The notes: generated from the sequence alone by a model not told the origin. Counted from the first letter of the stretch, positions 35,603 to 45,194 are shown. The stretch is DNA of 64,000 nucleotides from Mycolicibacterium lacusdiani (GCF_021916785.1 NZ_JAKCFC010000003.1:682001-746000); one strand, 5' to 3'. Made by a program: numbers and translations.

Positions 35603-36265
35603 GTGGCCGAACCGATGACGCCTACGACCGCGCCACGCCGCACCAACCGCCGCGGCCAGGCGACCCGCGACGCGATGCTCGATGCGGCGCTGCGCGCTCT
35701 GGCCACCGGCGACGTCGCCGCAGCGTCGGCCAACCGGATCGCCAAGGACGCCGGCGCCACGTGGGGCGCGGTGAAGTACCAGTTCGGCGACATCGACGGG
35801 CTTTGGGCCGCAGTGCTGCAGCGCACCGCGGAACGTCGCGGCCAGCTCGAACCCGCGCACTTCGCCCGGGCACTCACCTCGACGGCGGCGCCCGAGGCGC
35901 CGCTGAGCGAGCGCGTCGCCGCGATCATCGACGTGCTGTTCGACGGGCTGTCGGCACCCGACTCACGCGCCATCGAGACGTTGCGGGCCGCCCTCCCCCG
36001 CGACGGCGCGGAACTCGAGCGGGTCTACCCACGGACCTCTGCCGAGCTGCAGTCGTGGGGCCGCAGCTGGATCGAGGCATGCCAGACCGCGTTCGCCGAC
36101 GTCGACGTCGACCCGGAACGGGTGCGCGAGGTCGCGTCGTTCATCCCGGGCGCCATGCGCGGCCTGGTCTCCGAACGCCAACTGGGTTCGTACTACGACC
36201 TGGACCTGGCCCGGCGGGGCCTGACCGGTGCGATCGTCACCTACCTGCAGCACTCTCGGAGCTAG
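35603..36265 (+). CDS. TetR-family transcriptional regulator
   Basis: 220 residues. The HTH is TRDAMLDAALRALATGDVAAASANRIAKDAG with recognition helix ATWGAVKYQFGD. The C-terminal ligand domain is helical. GTG 35603 is preferred because TATGAT stands seven bases upstream, giving a leaderless transcript; ATG 35591 lies inside the operator and ATG 35615 is a shorter alternative. It is probably autoregulated and represses the divergent Rieske operon. It overlaps the end of the convergent NhaA fusion gene by 29 bp. Confidence 0.85.
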   Translation: MAEPMTPTTAPRRTNRRGQATRDAMLDAALRALATGDVAAASANRIAKDAGATWGAVKYQFGDIDGLWAAVLQRTAERRGQLEPAHFARALTSTAAPEAPLSERVAAIIDVLFDGLSAPDSRAIETLRAALPRDGAELERVYPRTSAELQSWGRSWIEACQTAFADVDVDPERVREVASFIPGAMRGLVSERQLGSYYDLDLARRGLTGAIVTYLQHSRS

Positions 36266-38096
36266 TCGACTCGGGGCTCGTCTCCTCAAGCGCCCGGATG
36301 AGGCTGGCCGCGTCGAACGGACCCTTGTGCCGCCTGCCGTTGACGAAGAACGTCGGCGTGGAGTTCAGGTCCATCAACTCGGCGTCCTGCGCGTCGTCGA
36401 GCACGCGGTGCAGCACCTTCGAGCCGTGCAGGTCCTCATCGAATCTGGCGATGTCGCAACCGACTCCGTCGGCGTAGCGGTAGATGTGCTCCCACTCCAG
36501 GTAGTCCTGGAACTCGAACATCCGGATGGCCATGTCGAAGAAGTGGCCCTGCATGGCCGCCGCCTCACTCGCCCGGGCGGCGTCCATCGACCGTGGATGC
36601 ACCCGCTCCAGCGGGAGGTGGCGCCACACGTACCGCAGGCGGTCGCCAAAGTACTCGCGCACCTCGTCGATCGATCCGGTGGCGCGGCTGCAGAACGGGC
36701 ACTCGAAGTCGCCGTACTCGACCAGTGTCAGCGGCGCGTCCGGGTTGCCGCGCAAATGGTCCCGCGCGGGATCGACGTCGCGAAGGAGCTTGGCGCCCAC
36801 GGCTACCGGCGGGCTCAGCCGATCGGTGACCCGGAACGTCACCCAGCCGAGCGCGAACGCCAGCACCGAGGCGGCCAGCACGCCGACGCGGGCCTGATCC
36901 TGCTTCACCGGGTCGGTGATCGCGATGTCGACGATGAACAGCGAGATGGTGAACCCTATACCGGACAGCGCCGCACCACCGGCGATGCGGCGCAGCGTCA
37001 GCCCAGGCGCCAGCGCTCCGACGCCGGATGCGCGCACGGCAGCGGTCGCCGCGGTGATCCCGACGAACTTGCCGACCACCAGACCGGCGATCACACCCCA
37101 CGTCAGGGGTGAGCGCATCGCCTCGGAGATCGTGTTGCCGTCCAAGTGCACACCGGCATTGGCGAGCGCGAAGAGCGGCAGGACGAGGTAGGACACGTAC
37201 GGTCCGAAGTCGGTCTGCAACCGCTCGTTGATCGAGATCGAGTCGCGCAGGCTCCGCGTCGCCGCCCTGGCGTACTCCGAGTTCGGCGACTGCCGGAACG
37301 CCCGGATGACCTCCGCGGCTTCCTCGACCCGTCCGCGGTCGGGGGTGAACACCGGGATCAACAGCGCCACGGCCACGCCGGCGAGCGTCGGGTGCACGCC
37401 GCCGGCGAACAGCGACAGCCACAGACCCACGGCCAGCACGAAGTACGCCGGGCCGCGGCCGCGCGGCAGCAGCCGGACCGCGGTGAGGGCGCCGAGGAGT
37501 ACGACGGCGGCCACCAGCGGCCAGACCCGAATCTCGTCCGAGTAGAACAGCGCGATCACGATCAGCGCACCGACGTCGTCGACCACGGCCAGCGTGAGCA
37601 GGAAGGTGCGCAGTCGCGCAGGGTATTTCGGCCCGATGATGGCCAGCGCGCCGACCAGGAACGCCGTGTCCGTCGAGATGACCACGCCCCACGCCCTGGC
37701 GTCCTCACCGCTGGGGTTGAGCACCAGGAACACCACGGCGGGCAGGATCAGCCCGGCGATCGCCGCGAGCACCGGCACTGCCGCGCGCGACCGGTCGGTC
37801 AGCTCGCCGATCGTGAACTGGCTCTTGACCTCCAGGCCGACGATGAAGAAGAAGAACGTCATCAGGGCGTCGTTCACCAGGTGCTTGACCGTGAGTTCGG
37901 CGTGCATGCTGCCGAACGTCAGCCCGACGTGGGTATCCCAGAAGCCGGCGTAGGTGTGCGCCCACGGCGAGTTCGCCCAGACCACCGCGAGCACCGTGAA
38001 CACCAGCAGCAGCGCTGCAGCGGAGTTCTCGCCGCTGCGGGCCGCGGTGGGGTCGCGTCCGAACCGGCTGGGCCGGGATGGGGCCTGCTCGGTCAC
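36237..38096 (-). CDS. nhaA: NhaA Na+/H+ antiporter fused to a DsbA-like thioredoxin domain
   Basis: 619 residues from GTG 38096. Residues to about 410 are NhaA, with the paired aspartates in LAVVDDVGALIVIALFYS and about twelve helices. The C-terminal ~190 residues form a DsbA-type thioredoxin fold with active site CPFC in VEYGDFECPFC and cis-Pro in STPTFFVNG. This fusion is known from actinobacteria. The start overlaps the acetoacetyl-CoA synthetase stop (GTGA). The DsbA part could form disulfides outside the membrane or sense redox state. Confidence 0.9.
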   Translation of the reverse strand: MTEQAPSRPSRFGRDPTAARSGENSAAALLLVFTVLAVVWANSPWAHTYAGFWDTHVGLTFGSMHAELTVKHLVNDALMTFFFFIVGLEVKSQFTIGELTDRSRAAVPVLAAIAGLILPAVVFLVLNPSGEDARAWGVVISTDTAFLVGALAIIGPKYPARLRTFLLTLAVVDDVGALIVIALFYSDEIRVWPLVAAVVLLGALTAVRLLPRGRGPAYFVLAVGLWLSLFAGGVHPTLAGVAVALLIPVFTPDRGRVEEAAEVIRAFRQSPNSEYARAATRSLRDSISINERLQTDFGPYVSYLVLPLFALANAGVHLDGNTISEAMRSPLTWGVIAGLVVGKFVGITAATAAVRASGVGALAPGLTLRRIAGGAALSGIGFTISLFIVDIAITDPVKQDQARVGVLAASVLAFALGWVTFRVTDRLSPPVAVGAKLLRDVDPARDHLRGNPDAPLTLVEYGDFECPFCSRATGSIDEVREYFGDRLRYVWRHLPLERVHPRSMDAARASEAAAMQGHFFDMAIRMFEFQDYLEWEHIYRYADGVGCDIARFDEDLHGSKVLHRVLDDAQDAELMDLNSTPTFFVNGRRHKGPFDAASLIRALEETSPESTSSESAAGR

Positions 38097-40045
38097 GCTC
38101 GGGCGTGGTCGGCGAACACGTCCAGCAGGTCGGGCCGGTCCACGGCGCTCGGGGTCAGCACGTCGGACGGCTTCGCGCCCTGCAGGATTCGCTTGATCGG
38201 TATCTCGAGCCGCTTGCCCGTCATCGTCCGCGGGATGCCGGGTACGACGATGACCTCGTCGGGCACGTGCCGGGGTGACGCGCCCGTCTTTATCGCGGTG
38301 ACGATCCTGCCCCGCAGCTCGTCGTCGTACTCGACGCCGTCGGCGAGCGCGACGAACAGCGGCATCCAGTAGCCGCCGTCGTCGAGTTCGCATCCCACCA
38401 CCAGGCAGTCGCGCACCTCGGGGAGCCCCTCGACGGCGTTGTAGATCTCGGCACTGCCCATCCGGACGCCCATCCGGTTCAGCGTGGCATCCGAACGGCC
38501 ATGCACCACAACGGACTTGCGGTCGGTGATCGTGATCCAGTCGCCGTGGCACCAAGTGCCCGGGTACTTGTCGAAGTAGGCCTTGCGGTACTTCTCGCCG
38601 TCGTCGTCGTTCCAGAAGAACACCGGCATCGACGGCATGGGAGCCGTGATCACCAGTTCACCGGCCTCCTCGGTGACCGACTTGCCGCCGTCGCCCCATG
38701 CCTCGATGGCCGCGCCGAGGCAGAGCACGTTGAGTTCGCCTGCCCGGATCGGTACCAGCGGGCTCCCGCCGATGAACGCGGTGACGACGTCGGTGCCGCC
38801 ACTGGCCGACACCACTGGGACCGGGCGTCCGATGCCCTCCTGGATCCAGCGGTAGCCCGACGCGGGCAACGGCGACCCGGTGGATCCCACCGCGCGCAGT
38901 GCCGTGAGGTCGTACGCCTGACCGGGCCGGAGGTCCTCCTTGGCGCACGCCAGCCAATACCCAGCGCCCGCGCCAAGGACGGTCGTACCGCTCTCGGCGG
39001 CGACCTGCCACAGGTAGTCGGTGCGCTGGAAGGTCGGGCTGCCGTCGTAGAGCACGATTGTCGAGCCCACCAACAGGCCGCCCACCAGCAGGTTCCACAT
39101 CATCCAGCTGGTCGACGACTGCCAGAAGAAGCGGTCCTCCGGCGTCATGTCGAGGTGCAGACCCAGGTACTTGAGGTGTTCGAGCACCACGCCGCCGTGC
39201 CCGTGCACGATGCCCTTCGGCGTGCCGGTGGTGCCCGAGGAGAACAGCACCCACAGCGGATGACCGAATGGCACCTGCGTGATCTCCAGTGGCGCGTCGG
39301 CCTCGAGGACCGCCGACCATGGAACGGTGTCCTCCGGCGGCGTCGTGCCCAACCGCGGCACCAGCACCGTTGCCCGCAGCGTCGGCAGCTGCGAGCGGAT
39401 CGTCGCGAGTTCGGCGCTGCGATCGACGTGCTTGCCGTTGTAGACCGACCCGTCGCTGGCCACGAGCACGGTCGGTTCGAGCTGAGCCAGCCTGGCGACG
39501 ACGCCCGCGGGTGAGACGTCCTGGTTGCACACCGCCCAGGTGGCACCGACGGTTGCGGCGCCGAGGAACGCGACGACGGCCTCGCCGACGTTCGGCAGGT
39601 AGCCGACGACGCGGTCCCCCGGCACGACGCCGACCCGGCGCAGGTAGTTCGCGAACGACGCCGTCTCGCTGCGCAGCCGCTCCCACGACCATTCGGTCGA
39701 ACCGTCCTCGCCGGCCACGACCATGGCGGGCCGGTCAGCGGTCTCGTGCCGGAAGACCTCGGTGGCGTAGTTCAGCGTCACGCCCGGAAACCATTGCGCC
39801 CCAGGCATGTCGGAGTCGACGAGCACGGAATCGGGACGCTGCGTCGAGCGGACGTCGTAGAAGTGCCACACCGCCTCCCAGAACCAGGCGACGTCGCGCA
39901 CCGACGCCGCCCACAGGTCCTGGTAGTCGGTGAACTCGCCGCGACCGGTCTCCCCGAGCCACGCCATGAAGCGGGTCAGGTTGGCACGGGCGATCGTGTC
40001 CTCGTCGGGGGTCCAGCTTCCGGTCAGCTCGTCGGCGAGCGTCAT
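38093..40045 (-). CDS. acetoacetate-CoA ligase
   Basis: 650 residues of the adenylate-forming superfamily. The P-loop is VLFSSGTTGTPKGIVHGHGG, with GAGYWLACAKEDL, the hinge CHGDWITITDRKSVVVHGRSDATLNRMG and the catalytic Lys in MTGKRLEIPIKRIL. The length and the NYATEVFRH start match acetoacetyl-CoA synthetase rather than acetyl-CoA synthetase. It activates acetoacetate for lipid or ketone-body use. It directly follows the GH76 gene with no gap on the same strand, and couples to nhaA by GTGA. Confidence 0.88.
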   Translation of the reverse strand: MTLADELTGSWTPDEDTIARANLTRFMAWLGETGRGEFTDYQDLWAASVRDVAWFWEAVWHFYDVRSTQRPDSVLVDSDMPGAQWFPGVTLNYATEVFRHETADRPAMVVAGEDGSTEWSWERLRSETASFANYLRRVGVVPGDRVVGYLPNVGEAVVAFLGAATVGATWAVCNQDVSPAGVVARLAQLEPTVLVASDGSVYNGKHVDRSAELATIRSQLPTLRATVLVPRLGTTPPEDTVPWSAVLEADAPLEITQVPFGHPLWVLFSSGTTGTPKGIVHGHGGVVLEHLKYLGLHLDMTPEDRFFWQSSTSWMMWNLLVGGLLVGSTIVLYDGSPTFQRTDYLWQVAAESGTTVLGAGAGYWLACAKEDLRPGQAYDLTALRAVGSTGSPLPASGYRWIQEGIGRPVPVVSASGGTDVVTAFIGGSPLVPIRAGELNVLCLGAAIEAWGDGGKSVTEEAGELVITAPMPSMPVFFWNDDDGEKYRKAYFDKYPGTWCHGDWITITDRKSVVVHGRSDATLNRMGVRMGSAEIYNAVEGLPEVRDCLVVGCELDDGGYWMPLFVALADGVEYDDELRGRIVTAIKTGASPRHVPDEVIVVPGIPRTMTGKRLEIPIKRILQGAKPSDVLTPSAVDRPDLLDVFADHARA

Positions 40046-41209
40046 CTACGCCTCTTCCTCCTGTACGGGATCGGGAACGTCAGGGCCAGTGGGACCGTGG
40101 GGCTCGCGTTCGTCGCTGAGCGTATGCGCAGCCTCCATCAGCATCCAGCCGGACAGCTGCACCGACAGGTCGCGCTCGGGGATCTCCGACGCGTTCACGG
40201 CGCCCTCGACGAACTCCGCGTCCTTGCCTGCCGCCGTCGGCACCTCGGCGTTGCGGTCCCAGAACGCGCCGAACAGCGGCAGCCCGTCGACGGTCTGGCG
40301 GTACTCCCACGCCGACCGCGCCGAGGCGAGGACCAGGTCGCGCGCGATCGTGCGCGTCTCTGCGTCGGCGGGATCGTTGTCGGGCAGCGTCGTGGCGACC
40401 AGCGCCAGGTAGCGCGCCGTGACGCCGTGGAACAGGCCACCGTCGCCGCCGCCCGCGCCCTTGAGCACCCCGTCGGGCGCCATGTGGTCGCGCACCGCCC
40501 GGACCAGCCTGCCCACCCGCTGCGCGTGGTGCTCGTCGTCGGTGCGCGCGGCCAGCTCGGTCTCCAGTCCCAGCACGACGCCCTGGCAGTACGTGTACTG
40601 CGCGCGCACCAGCGAGCCGCCCTTGATCCCGTCGAACACCAGGTGCGTGTCGGGGTCGATCAGCGTCTCGTCGATCCAGTCGGCCATCTGCTGGGCGCGG
40701 CGCAGCCGGTCGTCATAGCGGGCGAGGAAGATGCCCGCGGGGCCGTTGGCGGGGGCGTTGAAGAACTGATCCTGCTTGCGCCACGGGATGCCGCCGCCGT
40801 CCTCGGGCACCCAGGAGTTCAGGAACTGGTCGGCCAGCGTCGCCAGTGCCTTCGGCCGCTCGACTCCGGTCAGCCTGCCTGCCCGCTCCAGAGCCAGTGC
40901 GAGCCAAGCCATGTCGTCGTAGTAATCGTTGGTCCAGCGCAGGTTGTTGCGCAGCCGTTGGCCGCGGATCTGGCGCTCCATGCGCTGCAGACGCTCCGGC
41001 TGCGGGTCGCGCACCTGGGCGTCGACCAGGCAGTCGAGCAGGTGCGCCTGCCACCAGTAGTGCCAGGTGCCGAACCTCGAGTGCTTGCGTTCGCCGGGCC
41101 AGGCGACCACGCCCAGCTGGGTTCCCGGCAGCCCCCACAGCTTGCGCAGGTGGCGCTTGGTGATGGCGGCTTCGGCGCTTTCGGCGCGGTTGGCCCAGAG
41201 CTGATCCAT
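40046..41209 (-). CDS. glycoside hydrolase family 76 protein (Rv0365c-like)
   Basis: 387 residues of (alpha/alpha)6 fold. The paired catalytic-type aspartates lie in NDYYDDMAWLALALERAGR; QTDGGGIPWRKQ-like (DGGGIPW) and YTYCQGVVLGLETEL are further GH76 features. GH76 enzymes cut alpha-1,6-mannan, suggesting a role in mannan or lipoarabinomannan turnover. No signal peptide is visible, so cytoplasmic action is possible. ATG 41209 lies 14 bp after the TrmH gene stop. Confidence 0.85.
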   Translation of the reverse strand: MDQLWANRAESAEAAITKRHLRKLWGLPGTQLGVVAWPGERKHSRFGTWHYWWQAHLLDCLVDAQVRDPQPERLQRMERQIRGQRLRNNLRWTNDYYDDMAWLALALERAGRLTGVERPKALATLADQFLNSWVPEDGGGIPWRKQDQFFNAPANGPAGIFLARYDDRLRRAQQMADWIDETLIDPDTHLVFDGIKGGSLVRAQYTYCQGVVLGLETELAARTDDEHHAQRVGRLVRAVRDHMAPDGVLKGAGGGDGGLFHGVTARYLALVATTLPDNDPADAETRTIARDLVLASARSAWEYRQTVDGLPLFGAFWDRNAEVPTAAGKDAEFVEGAVNASEIPERDLSVQLSGWMLMEAAHTLSDEREPHGPTGPDVPDPVQEEEA

Positions 41210-41223
41210 ACGTCGATCCTGCC

Positions 41224-41865
41224 CTACCAGGCCTGGCCGAGGTCGGCGTGTTGCGCGATCCAGGCGTGCATCGCGATGCCTGCGGCGACGGCAGCGTTCA
41301 TGCTGCGGGTCGAGCCGAACTGGGCGATCGACACCGTCTTCGCCGCACCCGTCCGCGTGTCGTCGGTGATGCCCGGCCCCTCCTGCCCGAAGACCATCAG
41401 GCACTCCCGCGGCAAGGTCGTGTGCTCCAGCGGCACGGCACCGGGCACGTTGTCGACGGCGATCACCGTCAGCCCTGCTGCGGCGGCGAAGTCGAGCAGC
41501 GCGGCAGTGGTGTCGTGGTGCTCGAGACGCTGATAGCGATCGGTGACCATCGCCCCGCGCCGGTTCCACCGGCGGCGGCCGACGATGTGCACGGTGTGCA
41601 CCGCGAAGGCGTTGGCGGTCCGCACTACCGCGCCGATGTTCGCGTCGTTGCCGAAGTTCTCGATGGCGACGTGCAGCGGGTGCCTGCGTCGGTCGATGTC
41701 GGCGACGATCGCCTCGCGCGTCCAATACCGGTAGGCGTCGACGACGTTACGAGTGTCGCCCTCGCGCAGCAACTTTGGATCGAAACGCGGGTCTTCGGGG
41801 ACGTCACCCACCCAGGGCCCGACGCCTGGTGCGGCGCCCCACTCGGTCGGGCCCGGTTCAGTCAC
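41224..41865 (-). CDS. SpoU/TrmH-family RNA methyltransferase (Rv0380c-like)
   Basis: 213 residues. SPOUT motifs: IENFGNDANIGAVVRTANAF (motif 1), LMVFGQEGPGIT (motif 2) and SIAQFGSTRSMNAAVAAGIAMH (motif 3), which form the knotted SAM site for 2'-O-methylation of tRNA or rRNA ribose. Target base unknown. ATG 41865 overlaps the lipoprotein gene end by 8 bp; this order matches Rv0381c-Rv0380c. Confidence 0.9.
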   Translation of the reverse strand: MTEPGPTEWGAAPGVGPWVGDVPEDPRFDPKLLREGDTRNVVDAYRYWTREAIVADIDRRRHPLHVAIENFGNDANIGAVVRTANAFAVHTVHIVGRRRWNRRGAMVTDRYQRLEHHDTTAALLDFAAAAGLTVIAVDNVPGAVPLEHTTLPRECLMVFGQEGPGITDDTRTGAAKTVSIAQFGSTRSMNAAVAAGIAMHAWIAQHADLGQAW

Positions 41866-42760
41866 GTGGTTGGGTCCAGAGCGCGGCGTGGGTCCCGATC
41901 ACCGACACCGTCGGGAAGAGCAGCGCGGCGTTGATCTCGCCCTGGGTGCACAGCGACGCACGCACGGCGACGGCGTCGAGCGCGGCGTCGGGTAGCACCA
42001 GCACCGACGACCCGTACACGTCGCACGCGTGCGACAGCCCGGGTGCGGGCAGCGTCGGTGCCACGACGACCATCAGCGGTCCGCCGCGAGCGAGCGACTC
42101 GTCGCGGTATCGCGCTGCGAGACCGTCGATCTGGAGGCCAAGCAGCATGTATCCCTTGCCCTGGAACGCCGCAGGATCACCGAGCGCAGTCGGGTCGATC
42201 ATGGCGCCGTCGGCGCGGAAGCCGTCGGCGCTCGATGACTGCAGGCGCAGGCCGGTGTCGTTCTCGTTGGTCGGCGTCAGACCCACGGGGAACGCGGCCG
42301 GGTAGGCGACGGTGGTGCCCGCGATGCGGTCCTGCGGCGAATACGCGTAGACGCCGCGCACCTGGCTCTGGTCGCGCAGTGGCCCGAGGCAGACGGTTCC
42401 GGTGATCGTGTCGGGCGTCGCGGTCGCGGGCCGGATGTCGAGGTTGGTGATGTCGGCGCAGCCACCAACCGCGTTGGCCTCGATCGGGTGGGCCAGCGCC
42501 CCGTAGAGCCCGAACCGGATGGCCTCGGGCTTGGTCCGCGGCGCGGCGGGATCCGAGGGTGCGGCGTCGACGTCGACGAGTACGTGGTCGCCGTCGAAGC
42601 GCAGGTTCGTCACCGACAGGTTCCAGCCCAGGATCGCCTGCGATTCACCGATCTCCGCGGTGGTCGCGCCGTAGGGCGCGGGTTGGTCGGCATCGCCGGA
42701 GCAGCCCGACAGCACGAGGGCCAGCACGCAGGCCATCGACAGTGCGAGTGCCCTCACCAC
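41858..42760 (-). CDS. lipoprotein (Rv0381c-like)
   Basis: 300 residues. Signal peptide LSMACVLALVLSGC carries a lipobox Cys at about residue 20, followed by a mature beta-rich domain with several Cys (GGCADI, TVCLGP, HACDVYG, SLCTQG) that may form two disulfides. It should be anchored on the outer membrane leaflet face of the plasma membrane. No enzymatic motif. Two tandem GTG codons (42760, 42757) are possible starts. Function unknown. Confidence 0.8.
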   Translation of the reverse strand: MVRALALSMACVLALVLSGCSGDADQPAPYGATTAEIGESQAILGWNLSVTNLRFDGDHVLVDVDAAPSDPAAPRTKPEAIRFGLYGALAHPIEANAVGGCADITNLDIRPATATPDTITGTVCLGPLRDQSQVRGVYAYSPQDRIAGTTVAYPAAFPVGLTPTNENDTGLRLQSSSADGFRADGAMIDPTALGDPAAFQGKGYMLLGLQIDGLAARYRDESLARGGPLMVVVAPTLPAPGLSHACDVYGSSVLVLPDAALDAVAVRASLCTQGEINAALLFPTVSVIGTHAALWTQPRD

Positions 42761-43537
42761 TCAGGTCCGCCCACGGCCGCGGCCCACCACCTTGGTCAGG
42801 GAGCGCACCAGGCTGCGCGGGATCATCCGTCCGCCGGTGGTGAGCGCCTTGTACTGCAGACCGGGCACGATCACCACCTCACCCTTGGCGACGCCTGCGA
42901 GGGTGTCGCGCACGACGTCGTCGACCTCGAGCCAGAGGAAGCTCGGGGTGCCCGCCATGTCGATGCCCGCCCGCTCGTGGAACTCGGTGCGCACGAAGCC
43001 GGGGCACAGCGCGTGCACGCCAACGCCGGTGCCGCCGAGGCCGTTGGCCAGGCCCTCGGAGAACGAGATGACCCACGCCTTCGACGCCGAGTACGTCGAG
43101 CCGCGGCCTGGCAGCAGACCGGCGACGCTGGCGACGTTGACGACGGTGCCGCTGCCCTTGGCAAGCATCGGCGGCAGCGCGGCGTGCGTCAGGTGCATGA
43201 CCGCCGTGACGTTGACGTCGAGCTGGGATTGCAGTGCGGTCAGGTCGGCGGTCCAGAATTCGCCGGAGGTGCCGAAGCCCGCGTTGTTGATCAGGACGTC
43301 GACGCCCGCGGCCAGCCGGTCGGCGACCTTGGCGCGGTCGTCCGCGACGGCGAGGTCGGCGGGCAGCACCTCGACGCGGGCGCCTGCCTCGTCGCGCAGT
43401 TCTGCGGCGAGTCGCTCGAGGCGTTCGACGTCACGGGCGACGAGGACCAGGTCGTGACCGTCGGTGGCGTACCGGCGGGCGAAGCCTGCGCCCAGCCCGG
43501 CGGTGGGACCGGTGATCAGTGCGACGGGACGTGACAT
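42761..43537 (-). CDS. short-chain dehydrogenase/reductase
   Basis: 258 residues. Cofactor motif [15 protein letters not shown] motif (VLINNAGFG), catalytic Ser in NVASVAG and YSASK. An Arg ends beta2 ([11 protein letters not shown]), favouring NADP(H) by inference. The C-terminal basic tail ([16 protein letters not shown]) is common in mycobacterial SDRs acting on lipids. ATG 43537 preferred; GTG 43546 is in frame. It sits where M. tuberculosis has pyrE, between the Rv0381c- and Rv0383c-like genes. Confidence 0.85.
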   Translation of the reverse strand: MSRPVALITGPTAGLGAGFARRYATDGHDLVLVARDVERLERLAAELRDEAGARVEVLPADLAVADDRAKVADRLAAGVDVLINNAGFGTSGEFWTADLTALQSQLDVNVTAVMHLTHAALPPMLAKGSGTVVNVASVAGLLPGRGSTYSASKAWVISFSEGLANGLGGTGVGVHALCPGFVRTEFHERAGIDMAGTPSFLWLEVDDVVRDTLAGVAKGEVVIVPGLQYKALTTGGRMIPRSLVRSLTKVVGRGRGRT

Positions 43538-43586
43538 GCCCGACACGGTACCCAGTGCTCGATCAGGTCAGGTTCGGTGATCCGAC

Positions 43587-44402
43587 CTAGCGGTGATAGT
43601 TCGCCGACTGCCTGCCGTTGCGGGCAGGCGGGCGCTGCTGGGTGAAGCGGGCGACGTCGACGCGACCGGCGGGAGCATCGCCCCGGCCGGGCGGCAGTTC
43701 GGCGGGATGCGACGGGGCGAACGGCCGTCCGGGGGCGGCACCGCCGCGGCGGGCGGTCTGGGCCTGGCCGGCCACGGCGCCCTGGCCCGGCTGGGGAACC
43801 GGCGGGAGCACGCGGAGCAGGTCGTTGAACTGGCGGACGGTCAGCAGACCCTCGTCCCACTGGGCGCGGGTGCTGCCGACCGGCATGGCGACGAGCGTCC
43901 AGTTCTGCTCGTTCCACATGATCTCGGCGCAGTCGGGCGCGGCGTGGGCGAACGTGACCATGCGGCGGTCGCAGGCGCGGCGGGCGGCGTCGAGGTTGGT
44001 CGAGTAGACCATCCGCGGGCCGATCGCGCCGAGCAGCCACATGTCGCTCTCGCGGGGTTCCTTGATGTCCTTGAGCCGGACGTCGACGACGACGTTCGTA
44101 CCGACCTTGCGGTGCAGCGCGATGACCGTCGCCACGTCCTCGAGGTCGAAGATGAACACGGCCTCGCCGCGGATCTGGCCGAGTACCACGTTCTTGGCGG
44201 GCACGTCGCCGACGGTGGACATCACGCCGCGCTTCCAGCGCTTGACGATGTCGCCGGACTCCTCTTCGAAGTCGAAGCCGTGCGACTTGGCCCAGGACTT
44301 GCGCCGACGGCCCAGCCCGCGCCGACGGTCGATGTCGACGTACAGCAACACGGCCGCACCCACGAAGCAGAGTGCGGACAGCGTGAACCAGAGGGGAACC
44401 AT
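43587..44402 (-). CDS. ttfA: trehalose monomycolate transport factor A
   Basis: 271 residues. An N-terminal helix (LWFTLSALCFVGAAVLLYVDI) anchors a cytoplasmic domain containing GFDFEEESGDIVKRWKRGVM and FHxx-type WNEQNWTLVAMPVGSTRAQWDEGLL, followed by a Pro/Gly/Arg-rich tail of about 70 residues. The protein corresponds to Rv0383c/MSMEG_0736 (TtfA), which works with MmpL3 in carrying trehalose monomycolate across the membrane. TAGGCT on the minus strand (44410-44415) lies seven bases before the ATG, so a leaderless transcript is likely. Confidence 0.85.
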   Translation of the reverse strand: MVPLWFTLSALCFVGAAVLLYVDIDRRRGLGRRRKSWAKSHGFDFEEESGDIVKRWKRGVMSTVGDVPAKNVVLGQIRGEAVFIFDLEDVATVIALHRKVGTNVVVDVRLKDIKEPRESDMWLLGAIGPRMVYSTNLDAARRACDRRMVTFAHAAPDCAEIMWNEQNWTLVAMPVGSTRAQWDEGLLTVRQFNDLLRVLPPVPQPGQGAVAGQAQTARRGGAAPGRPFAPSHPAELPPGRGDAPAGRVDVARFTQQRPPARNGRQSANYHR

Positions 44403-44511
44403 TGCCCCCAGCCTACTTGCTTGGGCCGCCGATGCCAGAACTCGAACAGGTCACAACCCCGTCACGGCCACTTCGGCGGCGGCGGGCCTGCGCGCACGGA
44501 TACTGACAGTC

Positions 44512-45189
44512 GTGACCGACCTGTCTGGAAAGGCCTACCTCGTCGTCGGGGCCAGCGGCGCGCTCGGCTCCCGGGTGGCCCGGTCGCTGGCGAGCAGCGG
44601 CGCCGCGCTCACCCTGACCGGTCGCAGCGACGACACGCTGACCGGGCTGGGCATCGACGGAGCGCACGTCATCGCGGCCGATCTGCGTGCGCCGGATGTG
44701 CCGCAGTCGCTGGTCGCCGCCGCCGTCGAGCAGCACGGGCACCTCGACGGCGTGGTGATCGCGGCCGGTGTCGTGGCCTTCGGCGCGGTGACCGACATCG
44801 ACGACGACACCGTCGACGACCTGGTGCTCGTCGACTTCCTCGCGCCCGTGCGGATCATCCGCGCGGCGCTGCCGGTGCTGGAGCGGGGCGGCGTGATCCT
44901 CAACGTCAGCGCGGTCGTGGCGGAGAAGCCCATGCCCAACATGGCCGTCTACTCCGCGGTGAAGGCCGCGGCTGCCGCGCTGCTCACCGCCGTGCGCACC
45001 GAGGCGCGGCGACGCAAGGTCCGCGTCGTCGACGTCCGCCCGCCGCACACCGAGACGGGGCTGGCCGGCCGGGCGATCGCCGGCGACCCGCCGAAGCTGC
45101 CCGAGGGACTCGATCCCGACGCCGTCGCGGCGCGCATCGTCGAGGCGCTGCTCGGTGACGAGACCGACGTGCCCAGCACCGCGTTCTAA
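44512..45189 (+). CDS. short-chain dehydrogenase/reductase
   Basis: 225 residues from GTG 44512. The cofactor motif is GASGALGSRVA; the NNAG motif is replaced by AAGV (VVIAAGVVAFG); catalytic Ser lies in NVSAVVAEKP and YSAVK is the YxxxK pair. The start is placed where the fold begins, since upstream in-frame sequence overlaps the divergent ttfA gene. A 24-bp hairpin follows 5 bp after the stop. Substrate unknown. Confidence 0.85.
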   Translation: MTDLSGKAYLVVGASGALGSRVARSLASSGAALTLTGRSDDTLTGLGIDGAHVIAADLRAPDVPQSLVAAAVEQHGHLDGVVIAAGVVAFGAVTDIDDDTVDDLVLVDFLAPVRIIRAALPVLERGGVILNVSAVVAEKPMPNMAVYSAVKAAAAALLTAVRTEARRRKVRVVDVRPPHTETGLAGRAIAGDPPKLPEGLDPDAVAARIVEALLGDETDVPSTAF

Positions 45190-45194
45190 CCGCC

